64,000 nt of DNA, from positions 62,001-126,000 of the forward strand of contig JBFLYO010000004.1 of assembly GCA_040756745.1 (NCBI GenBank), in the 5' to 3' direction. This DNA is from JBFLYO01 sp040756745. Its GTDB lineage: Bacteria > Bacteroidota > Ignavibacteria > UBA10030 > UBA6906. The notes under the pieces were generated by a model. It was given only the letters and a program-made list of their open reading frames with translations, ran no database searches and was not told the DNA's origin. This document shows, one piece after another, positions 1-8,302 of the stretch. The position numbers and the translations under genes are program-made. Within the stretch, counting starts at the first letter, position 1, and each line of letters begins with the position of its first letter.

Positions 1-47
1 CCCCCGGGGTCGGCGAGCACGTCGGGAAATTTGCAGTCATCAAATAG
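1..47 (+). CDS. C-terminal end of a large exported protein (partial, paralogue of the 28151 gene)
   Basis: Only the last 14 codons and a TAG stop (45-47) lie in the window. They read PGVGEHVGKFAVIK, which matches the end of the 1085-aa protein at 28151-31408 (PGIGEKIGRFALIK) at most positions. In both places the next gene, 6 to 19 nt downstream, encodes a PorV/PorQ-family protein. I therefore call this the 3' end of a paralogue of that exported protein, in an operon with the following gene. The short length makes the family call an inference from the motif plus shared gene order. Confidence 0.6.
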   Translation, partial: PGVGEHVGKFAVIK

Positions 48-53
48 TCAGGG

Positions 54-1091
54 GTGACAAGGAACATGAAAACGATTCTCCTGAGTATCCTGCTTCTCGT
101 TGCTGGAGCGGGCGCGGCAACGGCCCAGATCTTCAAGAGCGACGTGTCAAAGAAAGGGACGACCGCAGCCTCGTTTCTCTCGATCGCGCAGGGAGCGCGT
201 GCGTCGTCCATGGGCGGGGCATTCGTGGCCGTCGCCGACGACTGGTCCTCGCTCTACTGGAACCCCGCAGGCATCGCGTCGCTCGGAAACGGCGTGATGT
301 TCGACCACACGATCTGGTTCGCCGACCTGGCCTATAACTATGTCGGGGCCACAGTGAGCCTCGGCGACCTCGGCACGCTGGGGATGAGCGTGACGGCGTC
401 GAGCGTTGGCGACATGAAGGTGACGACGATTGCCGAGCCGGAGGGGACGGGGGAGGTGTACAACGTGTCGGATGTCGCCTTCGGCCTTGCCTACGGCATC
501 AAGCTCACGAATGAGTTTTCCATCGGCTTCAACCCCAAGCTGGTTTATCAGCGGATCTGGAAGATGAGCGCGAGTGCCCTCGCCATCGATGTGGGGGTGA
601 AATACATTACGCCTTTCAAGGGGATCACGCTCGGGATGGCCATCTCGAATTTCGGCCAGAAAATGCAGATGACCGGACAGAACGCAGTTGTCCTCTACGA
701 CAGCGACCCGTCGAGCAGCGGAAACAACAGCCGCATACCTGCAGAGCTTTCGACCGGCGAGTGGTCGCTCCCCCTCAACTTCCGCGTGGGTGTCGCGTAT
801 CATCCGCAGCTGGGGGACATGCACAAGATTACCCTGGCCGTGGACGCAATGCATCCGAGCGACGATTATGAGAGCGTGAACGTTGGGGGTGAGTACACGT
901 TCAATGACTTCGTGTCGTTCCGCGGGGGATATAAGGCATTGTTCCTGAAGGATTCGGAAGAATCTCTTACGCTCGGAGTCGGCGTTCGCCAGCCCCTGCT
1001 GGGGAACGTGGTGCTGATGGCCGATTATGCCTACGCCGACTTCGGACGGCTCTCGTCGATTCACAAAATCACCATCGGGATGAGTTTCTAA
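54..1091 (+). CDS. PorV/PorQ family outer membrane protein
   Basis: This 345-aa protein has a signal peptide (hydrophobic stretch at about residues 6-22, ending ATAQ) and then the conserved PorV/PorQ N-terminal pattern: GTTAASFL, GARASSMGGAFVA and SLYWNPAG. The rest alternates like a beta-barrel and ends in an aromatic residue (GMSF). PorV/PorQ proteins are outer membrane barrels of the FadL-like superfamily linked to T9SS substrate handling. The start taken is GTG at 54; ATG at 66, just after an AAGGA, is an alternative that also keeps the signal peptide. The TAA stop overlaps the ATG of the next GH3 gene by 1 nt, so the two are probably translationally coupled. A clear paralogue lies at 31428, with similar N- and C-terminal motifs. 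Confidence 0.85.
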   Translation: MTRNMKTILLSILLLVAGAGAATAQIFKSDVSKKGTTAASFLSIAQGARASSMGGAFVAVADDWSSLYWNPAGIASLGNGVMFDHTIWFADLAYNYVGATVSLGDLGTLGMSVTASSVGDMKVTTIAEPEGTGEVYNVSDVAFGLAYGIKLTNEFSIGFNPKLVYQRIWKMSASALAIDVGVKYITPFKGITLGMAISNFGQKMQMTGQNAVVLYDSDPSSSGNNSRIPAELSTGEWSLPLNFRVGVAYHPQLGDMHKITLAVDAMHPSDDYESVNVGGEYTFNDFVSFRGGYKALFLKDSEESLTLGVGVRQPLLGNVVLMADYAYADFGRLSSIHKITIGMSF

Positions 1092-3388
1092 TGCTCCATC
1101 GCATGCAGCGCGTTGATCGTGTGAGGCGATTCCGTTCGCCACTCTCCATGGTTGCGGTCTGCCTGTCTGCAAGCGGGCTCCTGATTGCACAATCCCGCGA
1201 TCAGGTGGCTCGGGACGAGGCGCGCGTTGCACGGGCGGTAGATTCCGTGCTCGCGGGACTGACGCTCGAAGAAAAAGTGGGCCAGCTCGTTCAGTATACT
1301 GGGGATTATGCGACCGGACCACAGGGGCGGACGGTGACTTCCTCCCAGCGCGAGATCGTCCGGCGGGGGATGACGGGATCGCTGCTGAATGTGTTCGGGA
1401 GCGACAACGTCCGAGAGCTTCAGCACGTTGCCGTCGAGGAGTCACGCGCCAAGATCCCGCTGTTGTTCGGCCTGGACGTCATTCACGGGTTTCGTACCGT
1501 TTTTCCCATTCCGCTTGCCGAGGCGGCGAGCTGGGATCCTGCACTCGTGGAGAACTCGGCACGCATCTCCGCAGTGGAGGCGGCGGCGGCCGGCATTCAC
1601 TGGACGTTTGCCCCGATGGTCGACATCGCGCGCGATGCCCGATGGGGGCGCATCGCGGAGGGGGCCGGAGAAGATCCGTTGCTCGGATCGCTGATGGCGG
1701 CTGCAAAAGTCCGCGGGTTTCAAGGCGCGGGCCTATCCAATCCGTCCTCCATCGTGGCTTGCCCGAAACACTTCGCGGGCTACGGGGCTGCTGAAGGGGG
1801 GCGGGACTACAACACCGTCGAGTTGTCCGAGCGAACGCTGCGCGATGTCTACCTGCCTCCATTCAAAGCGGCGGTGGAGGCGGGAGCGGGGACGATCATG
1901 GCATCGTTCAATGAAGTCAACGGCGTGCCGAGCAGCGCCAACCGGTGGCTGCTGACGACGGTGCTTCGCGAGGAGTGGGGCTTTAAGGGACTTGTGGTCA
2001 GCGACTGGAATTCCATCGGCGAGCTGATCCCTCACGGAGTCGCGGCAACGGAAGGCGACGCCGCGCTGCTCTCGCTGGAGGCGGGGCTGGATATGGATAT
2101 GATGTCGGGATGTTACCGCGACCAGCTCGTTGCCCTCGTGAAACGTGGAGCCGTCAGGGAATCAACGGTAGATGAAGCGGTTCGCCGGATTCTCAGGATA
2201 AAGTATCTCCTTGGACTCTTTGATGATCCTTACCGTGGGATCAGCCGGGAGCAGGAACACGCTCTCACCCTTCATCTGGATCACGTCGCCGCAGCGCGCG
2301 ACGCGGCGCGGCGATCAATTGTCTTGCTGAAAAACGAGGGGAACATCCTTCCGTTGAAACCCTCACTCTCTTCCATCGCCGTAATCGGGCCGCTGGCCGA
2401 CAATGTTCGCGATCCGCTTGGGCCATGGGCGGGGAACGGGCAGGCGCAAGATGTGGTGTCGGCCCTGCAGGGTCTCCGCTCGGCAGTCAGGAGTGGAACG
2501 GACATATTGTATGCCCCCGGATGCACCGTCAGCGGCGGGGACACCGGCGGCTTCACGCAGGCCGTGGCACTCGCACGCAAGGCCGATGTCGTGCTTGCAT
2601 TCATGGGGGAGTCGTCCGATATGAGCGGCGAGGCGGCAAGCCGGTCCTCGCTCGGCCTCCCGGGCAGGCAGTCCGAGCTGCTGGCAGCGCTTCGGCAGAC
2701 GGGGAAACCGCTTGTCCTCGTGCTTATGAACGGCCGTCCACTTGCAATACCGGAAGACGTCGCCCGGGCAACTGCGGTCGTCGAGGCATGGTTCCTCGGC
2801 GTGCAGGCGGGCCATGCGATTGCCGACGTCCTATTCGGATCGTACAATCCAACGGGCCGGCTTCCAGCGACGTTCCCGCGAAGCGCAGGACAAGAGCCCT
2901 ACTATTATAATCACAAGAACACCGGCCGCCCCCCCGTCGATACCCTGAACTACACGTCGCGCTATATTGACCTTCCGTCGTCCCCCGTCTTTCCATTCGG
3001 ATTCGGCCTGAGTTACACCACCTACGCCTATTCTGGGCTGGCCATCGCGAACCCGACCCTGGGAGTGGGCGACACGCTCCATGCAATCGTAACTGTGGCG
3101 AACACCGGCGGGCGCGAGGGGGGGGAGACCGTTCAGCTCTATGTGCGCGACGACGTCGGGAGCGTCACCCGGCCTGTTAAGGAATTGAAAGCCTTCCAGA
3201 AGGTCCGGCTCGGGCCCGGGGAGAAGACTGTTGTGCAGTTTGCCCTCCCGGTCGATGCACTTGCATTCACAGGGCTGGACATGCGCCGGCGGGTCGAGCC
3301 GGGGACATTCACGCTCTTCATCGGCCCGAACTCCGCTGAAGGGCTCCAGTCGGCATTCAGCGTCCGCGCCCCGGTCGAATCGCGGTAA
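1091..3388 (+). CDS. Glycoside hydrolase family 3 beta-glucosidase (BglX-like), exported
   Basis: This 765-aa protein has the full GH3 layout. A signal peptide (about residues 18-34) is followed by the (beta/alpha)8 domain, with LTLEEKVGQL near residue 57, the substrate-binding KHFAGYG at 226-232 and the catalytic nucleophile Asp305 in VVSDW. A C-terminal alpha/beta sandwich (IVLLKNEGNILPL) and an FnIII-like domain (FPFGFGLSYT, then the TVANTGGREGGE region) complete it. GH3 enzymes release terminal glucose or related sugars from beta-glucosides with retention of configuration, and this one should act in the periplasm or outside. It overlaps the PorV/PorQ gene by 1 nt and a lipoprotein glycosidase follows 7 nt later, so all three look co-transcribed. 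The exact linkage specificity cannot be read from the sequence. Confidence 0.92.
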   Translation: MLHRMQRVDRVRRFRSPLSMVAVCLSASGLLIAQSRDQVARDEARVARAVDSVLAGLTLEEKVGQLVQYTGDYATGPQGRTVTSSQREIVRRGMTGSLLNVFGSDNVRELQHVAVEESRAKIPLLFGLDVIHGFRTVFPIPLAEAASWDPALVENSARISAVEAAAAGIHWTFAPMVDIARDARWGRIAEGAGEDPLLGSLMAAAKVRGFQGAGLSNPSSIVACPKHFAGYGAAEGGRDYNTVELSERTLRDVYLPPFKAAVEAGAGTIMASFNEVNGVPSSANRWLLTTVLREEWGFKGLVVSDWNSIGELIPHGVAATEGDAALLSLEAGLDMDMMSGCYRDQLVALVKRGAVRESTVDEAVRRILRIKYLLGLFDDPYRGISREQEHALTLHLDHVAAARDAARRSIVLLKNEGNILPLKPSLSSIAVIGPLADNVRDPLGPWAGNGQAQDVVSALQGLRSAVRSGTDILYAPGCTVSGGDTGGFTQAVALARKADVVLAFMGESSDMSGEAASRSSLGLPGRQSELLAALRQTGKPLVLVLMNGRPLAIPEDVARATAVVEAWFLGVQAGHAIADVLFGSYNPTGRLPATFPRSAGQEPYYYNHKNTGRPPVDTLNYTSRYIDLPSSPVFPFGFGLSYTTYAYSGLAIANPTLGVGDTLHAIVTVANTGGREGGETVQLYVRDDVGSVTRPVKELKAFQKVRLGPGEKTVVQFALPVDALAFTGLDMRRRVEPGTFTLFIGPNSAEGLQSAFSVRAPVESR

Positions 3389-3395
3389 ACGTCTC

Positions 3396-4757
3396 GTGCA
3401 ACGCCGGTTCCCTATATCCTTCGTAACGAATCTCCTTGGTGCTCATCTCTCACTCCTCCTTGCGGCCTGCTCATCATCTCCCAACGGCCCCTCGGAGACG
3501 CCCCGGCTTATCACGGGCAAGGTGACGACGCCGGAAGGAACACCCGTCGTGAACGCACGGGTGACGCTGGCGACGGTGACACGCGGAGAGGTGGTGTTCA
3601 GCGATAATGGCGGGGTCTTTACCCTCGATTCCATCCCTCCCGGCCAGCACACATTGAAGGTCGAGCGTGTCGGCTTCCAGCTCTACCTGGCGCCCGTGCC
3701 GGCTCCGGTGAATGGCGTGTCTGTCATGAACCCAATGCTCACAAGAATCTCCGGAAACGTGCCGGCAGTCAAGCCGCTCAGCGCCGGCCCGGTGCGCGTG
3801 CGTGGCAGGACTCTTGAGACCGACTTTGATCGGGACGGCGTGTACACCGCCTTCCTGGTGAAGGGAGCGGCATACTCCCCGGTGCCCATCAGCGGGAGTG
3901 TGACGCGACAGACCCACGAACGGAGCATGGTGTACCTGAGCCAGATGCACGCGAACACGATCCGCACGTACAGCGGAGCCGATCTCGGATTGCTGGATGT
4001 CGCCGTGCAGAACAATGTCCGGGTTATCGTCGGCTTCTGGGTGGATCTCAACGCCGATTTGTCCAATCCCGCCGTCCGCCAGCAGGTGAAAGAGCAATTC
4101 GGGACGATGGTGATCGAGCTGAAGGATTCCCCCGCCGTCCTCCTGTGGAACCTGGGGAACGAACAGAACTACGGGAATGGGAACAGCCCGTATTGGTACA
4201 CGCTGGTGCAGGAGCTCGCGATCGTGGCGTACCAGACGGAGGGGGCGGGGTATCACCCGGTGTGCGCGAGCAACGGCGCCTTCACCAACATCGGGGACGC
4301 CGCGCTGAATGCCGACGACGCGTCGCTGACCTACATGGACCTCTGGGGATCCAATGCGTACGCGTACGACCTGGCGGCCGGGGTGAACGGCATCCGCGCG
4401 AAGACGGCGAAGCCGATCGTGCTCACCGAGTGGGGGATCGACGCGCTCGACAACCGGACCAGGACGGAGTACGAGGACGTGCAGGCGCAGTTCGACAGCA
4501 CGAACTGGGCACAGATCCTCGCCGTGGGCGACGTGTGTGTCGGCGGCACGGTGTTCGAGTTTCTCGACGAGTGGTGGAAAGCCGGCAACAACCTGAGCCA
4601 TGACTACGGAGGGTACCCAACAGGCGCGCACCCCGACGGGTATTCGAACGAGGAATGGTGGGGGCTGATCGCCGTAACGCCGGATGCGAATGGCGACGGG
4701 CTGGACGAGTGGCGACCCAGAAAAATCTGCTACACCTTTTCCCGTTTGTGGCAATGA
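3396..4757 (+). CDS. Lipoprotein glycosidase: regulatory-like beta-sandwich plus clan GH-A-like catalytic domain
   Basis: I start this gene at GTG 3396, which gives a lipoprotein signal with lipobox LLAAC and a 453-aa product. The open frame extends upstream into the GH3 gene, but that part is not plausible coding. Residues about 30-110 form a carboxypeptidase-regulatory-like sandwich (ITGKVTTPEGTPVVNARV). The rest resembles the TIM-barrel of GH2/GH5-type enzymes: HANTIRTY, then Glu256 in WNLGNEQ as probable acid/base and Glu345 in LTEWG as probable nucleophile. It should act at a membrane surface on an oligo- or polysaccharide. I cannot assign a CAZy family. The position between two GH3 genes fits a pathway where it feeds them shorter substrates. 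Confidence 0.75.
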   Translation: MQRRFPISFVTNLLGAHLSLLLAACSSSPNGPSETPRLITGKVTTPEGTPVVNARVTLATVTRGEVVFSDNGGVFTLDSIPPGQHTLKVERVGFQLYLAPVPAPVNGVSVMNPMLTRISGNVPAVKPLSAGPVRVRGRTLETDFDRDGVYTAFLVKGAAYSPVPISGSVTRQTHERSMVYLSQMHANTIRTYSGADLGLLDVAVQNNVRVIVGFWVDLNADLSNPAVRQQVKEQFGTMVIELKDSPAVLLWNLGNEQNYGNGNSPYWYTLVQELAIVAYQTEGAGYHPVCASNGAFTNIGDAALNADDASLTYMDLWGSNAYAYDLAAGVNGIRAKTAKPIVLTEWGIDALDNRTRTEYEDVQAQFDSTNWAQILAVGDVCVGGTVFEFLDEWWKAGNNLSHDYGGYPTGAHPDGYSNEEWWGLIAVTPDANGDGLDEWRPRKICYTFSRLWQ

Positions 4758-4804
4758 CTCCGTAATCCCCGGCCCGTCCTCTTAGGGAAACAACCGGTTA
4801 CGGT

Positions 4805-7093
4805 ATGACCATGTTGAAAATCGCAATGACTATCGTCGGGAGTCTCCTCCTGATCGGCGCGATGCGAGGAACCGATTCGACCGCAGCCGCGTCGCTCGAC
4901 CGGAGGGTGCAGGATCTTCTCCGGCAGATGACGTTAGAGGAGAAGGTCGGGCAAATGACCCAGGTGACGATCGACGTGGTGTCGAAGGGGGTCGACGGTC
5001 GTCTCGAACCGCACGAGCTCGATTCCGCGAAACTCGATCGGGCCATCCTCCAGTACCATGTTGGTTCAATCCTGAACGTCGGCCCCGCCGGCTATTCGGT
5101 GGATCACTGGAACGAGGTCATCACCACGATTCAGGACGTCGCGACCAGGCGGACCAGGCTGAAGATCCCCATTCTCTACGGGATCGACGCGGTCCACGGA
5201 GCGAACTATACGCTTGGAGCCACACTGTTCCCCCAGCCCACCGCACTGGCGGCGACGTGGAACAGGGAACTGGCGTCGCGCACAGGGGAGATCACCGCGG
5301 TCGAAACGAGGGCCTCAGGCATTCCGTGGAATTTCTACCCGGTGATGGATATCGGCCGTCAGCCCCTATGGCCGCGTCTCTGGGAGACTTTTGGCGAAGA
5401 CGTCTGCCTCACGAGCAGCATGGGGGGCGCGTACATCAAAGGGCTGCAGGGGGCCGACTTCGGCGCGCGCGACAAGGTGGCTGCCTGCCTCAAACACTAC
5501 GCGGGATATGGCTTCCCGATGACGGGGAAGGACCGGACTGCGGCGTGGATTTCTGAACGCATGCTCCGGGAGTACTTCCTTCCGCCGTTCGAAGCAGGGA
5601 TCCGGGCAGGGGCACCCACGGTGATGGTGAACTCCGCCGAAGTGGACGGCATCCCCGGCCACGCGAACCATCATTTGATCACCGAGGTACTCAAGGGGGA
5701 GCTCAAGTTCGATGGGTTCGTCGTGTCCGACTGGCAGGACGTGCAGCGCTTGCATACGCGTGATCGCGTCGCCAGCTCACCCAAGGAGGCCGTGCGGATG
5801 GCTATCATGGCGGGGGTGGACATGAGCATGGTCCCGCTTGATTTCACGTTCTTCGATCTCCTGCTCGAATGCGCGAAGGACGGCTCCGTCGCCGCGTCGA
5901 GGATCGACGACGCAGTGGGGCGCATCCTGAAGGTGAAGATCCGCATGGGACTGTTCGAGCGCCCTTACCCCGATCCCTCATTGAAGTCCCGGTTTGCGGA
6001 GGGATCTTCGGCACGACAGAATCTCCTCACGGCGCAGGAAGCGATCACGCTGCTCAAGAACCAAAACGGCGTGCTCCCTCTTGCGCGTACCGCCCGGGTA
6101 CTTGTGACCGGCCCAACGGCGAATTCCCTCTCCGCGTTGAACAGCGGCTGGACGATCACCTGGCAGGGGAATGAGGAAGCGCGATATCCAAAAGACAAGC
6201 TCACCCTGCTCCGTGCCCTCCAGTCGAAAATCGGCGCGGAGCGGGTCACATATGTCCCGGGAACAACATTTGACAAACCGGTGGACATCGTTGCAGCCGT
6301 TGACGCCGCCCGGCGGGCTGATGCAATTGTTGCCTGTCTCGGCGAAAGGGCGTACTGCGAAACCCCCGGCAACATCGACGACCTGACACTCGACGATGTG
6401 CAACTGATCCTGGCCAATGCCATGATCAAAACGGGCAAGCCGGTGATCATCGTCCTGATCGAAGGGAGACCGAGAATCATCCGCCCCGTCGTCGATGGAG
6501 CTGCAGCGATCCTCATGGCGTACCTTCCCGGCATGGAAGGGGGGAACGCCATCGCGGACGTATTGGTCGGGGATGCGAACCCGAGCGGCAAACTCCCCAT
6601 TACATATCCAAAATATCCGAACGCCCTGCAAACATACGACGCGAAGCCAGCCGATCTATACGACGGGAACACGTATGCACCTCAGTTCCCGTTCGGGTAC
6701 GGGCTGAGCTACACAACCTTTTCCTACAGCGACATGACGATCGACCGGACTGCGATGGGACTGCGCGATACCGTTCACATCGCGATCACCGTGAAGAACA
6801 CTGGTGCCCGCCCAGGGAAGGAGGTCGTCCAGCTCTATGTCCGGGACGATTATGGGTCGGTATCGCGTCCTGACCGGCAGCTCAAGGGGTTTGCCAAGGT
6901 CAGCCTCGAGCCCGGAGAGGGGACGAAGGTGTCGTTCGCACTGACGTCGTCCGATCTCTCGTTCGTCGGGATCCCCCATGCGCGCATCGTTGAGCCCGGC
7001 ACATTCACCGCGATGATCGACCGGTTTGCCGTTCCGTTTACTCTGCTGAACAAAGCCAGCGTACCGATGACAGACGCAGGCGGGAAACGGTAA
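4805..7093 (+). CDS. Glycoside hydrolase family 3 beta-glucosidase, exported
   Basis: This is a second GH3 of normal two-domain plus FnIII length (762 aa). After a signal peptide (about residues 1-29) come MTLEEKVGQMTQ, YGIDAVHG near 125-132, KHYAGYG at about 230-236 and the nucleophile Asp309 in VVSDW. The C-terminal part has ITLLKNQNGVLPL, FPFGYGLSYT and a final FnIII-like domain. The GIDAVHGANY/TLFPQPTALAATWN region resembles the GH3 subgroup that contains plant-type exo-beta-glucan hydrolases, so beta-1,3/1,4-glucans or their oligomers are reasonable substrates; this is a family-level inference. It differs considerably from the GH3 at 1091, so this is not a recent duplication. Neighbours are the lipoprotein glycosidase upstream and a ROK kinase 68 nt downstream. 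Confidence 0.92.
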   Translation: MTMLKIAMTIVGSLLLIGAMRGTDSTAAASLDRRVQDLLRQMTLEEKVGQMTQVTIDVVSKGVDGRLEPHELDSAKLDRAILQYHVGSILNVGPAGYSVDHWNEVITTIQDVATRRTRLKIPILYGIDAVHGANYTLGATLFPQPTALAATWNRELASRTGEITAVETRASGIPWNFYPVMDIGRQPLWPRLWETFGEDVCLTSSMGGAYIKGLQGADFGARDKVAACLKHYAGYGFPMTGKDRTAAWISERMLREYFLPPFEAGIRAGAPTVMVNSAEVDGIPGHANHHLITEVLKGELKFDGFVVSDWQDVQRLHTRDRVASSPKEAVRMAIMAGVDMSMVPLDFTFFDLLLECAKDGSVAASRIDDAVGRILKVKIRMGLFERPYPDPSLKSRFAEGSSARQNLLTAQEAITLLKNQNGVLPLARTARVLVTGPTANSLSALNSGWTITWQGNEEARYPKDKLTLLRALQSKIGAERVTYVPGTTFDKPVDIVAAVDAARRADAIVACLGERAYCETPGNIDDLTLDDVQLILANAMIKTGKPVIIVLIEGRPRIIRPVVDGAAAILMAYLPGMEGGNAIADVLVGDANPSGKLPITYPKYPNALQTYDAKPADLYDGNTYAPQFPFGYGLSYTTFSYSDMTIDRTAMGLRDTVHIAITVKNTGARPGKEVVQLYVRDDYGSVSRPDRQLKGFAKVSLEPGEGTKVSFALTSSDLSFVGIPHARIVEPGTFTAMIDRFAVPFTLLNKASVPMTDAGGKR

Positions 7094-7161
7094 CCCGCTC
7101 CCGCATTGCATTTTACGGCGTCAAGGGACATATTGCGGTACATCATCGGAAGGCAAAAATC

Positions 7162-8133
7162 ATGGCGGCCACTGAGGTAACGCTCGGCATCGACATCGGC
7201 GGGACGTACACGAAGTTCGGATTCGTGGACCGGCAAGGGAACTGCGTGGGGGAATCCTCGATCCCTACCAACGCCGGAGAGCCGCCGGAGAAACTGGTCG
7301 CCCGCCTGCACCAAAACGTCGAGGCGACGCGCAAGGCGCTCGACGGCCGCTACCTGTTGAAAGGGATCGGTGTGGGCGCGCCCAACGCCAATTACTACCG
7401 GGGGACCGTCGAGAATCCGCCGAACCTGAAGTGGGGCGTCATCGTCCCCCTTGCCGCAATGCTGAAGAAACTGTACGACCTGCCCGTCGCAGTCACCAAC
7501 GACGCCAACGCGGCAGCGCTCGGTGAAATGCTCTATGGCGCGGCGCGGGGGATGAAGGATTTCATTGTGATTACGCTCGGGACGGGGCTGGGGAGCGGCA
7601 TCGTGGCCGGTGGCAATCTGATTTACGGCGCCGACGGGTTCGCGGGCGAGCTCGGCCACACGATCGTCGATCCGAACGGCCGCGAATGCGGCTGTGGACG
7701 CCGCGGCTGTCTCGAAACCTATGCCTCCGCAACGGGGATCTGCAGGACGGTGTTTCAGCTACTCGCCGACAGGCGGGATGAAAGCGAGCTCCGTGCCATC
7801 GTGCCGCAGGATCTGACGGCAAAGGCGATCGCGGAAGCTGCAGACCGTGGCGACATGCTGGCACGTGAGGCGTTCGAGCTGACGGGCCGGTATCTCGGCT
7901 TCAAGCTCGCCGATTCCGTTGCCCATCTCAGCCCGGAGGCGATCATCCTGTTCGGCGGCCTCGCCAATGCGGGTCCCCTCATCTTCGAGCCGACCAAGCG
8001 GCACATGGAGGCGAATTTGCTGAGCACCTTCAAGAACAAAGTGAAGATCATCCCCTCCGGCCTCAAGGAAGGCAATACCGCCGTGCTCGGCGCGAGCGCG
8101 CTCATCTGGAACGAATTGATGAAAACCTCCTGA
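7162..8133 (+). CDS. ROK family sugar kinase (glucokinase-like)
   Basis: This is a 323-aa cytoplasmic ROK kinase. The N-terminal phosphate-binding motif is GIDIGGTYTKFG (about residues 8-19). The catalytic Asp114 lies in VTNDANAA, the glycine-rich LGTGLGSGIV follows, and the ROK zinc site is formed by His166 with Cys176, Cys178 and Cys183 (CGCGRRGC). This motif set is that of glucokinases and related hexokinases using ATP to phosphorylate glucose (or another hexose) at C6. The ATG at 7162 follows a GGAAGG ribosome-binding site. It sits directly after two GH3 genes, consistent with phosphorylating glucose released from beta-glucosides. Confidence 0.9.
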   Translation: MAATEVTLGIDIGGTYTKFGFVDRQGNCVGESSIPTNAGEPPEKLVARLHQNVEATRKALDGRYLLKGIGVGAPNANYYRGTVENPPNLKWGVIVPLAAMLKKLYDLPVAVTNDANAAALGEMLYGAARGMKDFIVITLGTGLGSGIVAGGNLIYGADGFAGELGHTIVDPNGRECGCGRRGCLETYASATGICRTVFQLLADRRDESELRAIVPQDLTAKAIAEAADRGDMLAREAFELTGRYLGFKLADSVAHLSPEAIILFGGLANAGPLIFEPTKRHMEANLLSTFKNKVKIIPSGLKEGNTAVLGASALIWNELMKTS

Positions 8134-8171
8134 CCTCACGCCCGCTTCCGGCACATCTCCAGGTTACGCCA

Positions 8172-8273
8172 ATGACAACACCGTCCAACACTATGATCGG
8201 CCTCGTCCTGGCCGTCATTGTCGCATTTCCACGTTCGAACGCGCAGGAACCCTCGTCGATTGAACTCCGATGA
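8172..8273 (+). CDS. Putative 33-residue secreted peptide or remnant of an exported protein gene
   Basis: A short frame starting at ATG 8172 encodes 33 residues. A hydrophobic core (MIGLVLAVIVAF) is followed by a good signal peptidase site (SNA before QEP), and a TGA stops it nine residues later. No strong ribosome-binding site is visible. It lies in the otherwise empty gap between the ROK kinase and the convergent outer membrane protein gene. It may be the 5' stump of a deleted exported-protein gene, a genuine mini-peptide, or chance. Low confidence. Confidence 0.25.
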   Translation: MTTPSNTMIGLVLAVIVAFPRSNAQEPSSIELR

Positions 8274-8302
8274 GACGCCCGACAACTGCCGGAGCGTCCT
8301 CG

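Noticed and set aside
147..1445. Long minus-strand open frame opposite the PorV/PorQ and GH3 genes
   Set aside because: Composition is typical of antisense to high-GC coding sequence, with no domain motif and no start signal; the plus-strand genes are conserved.
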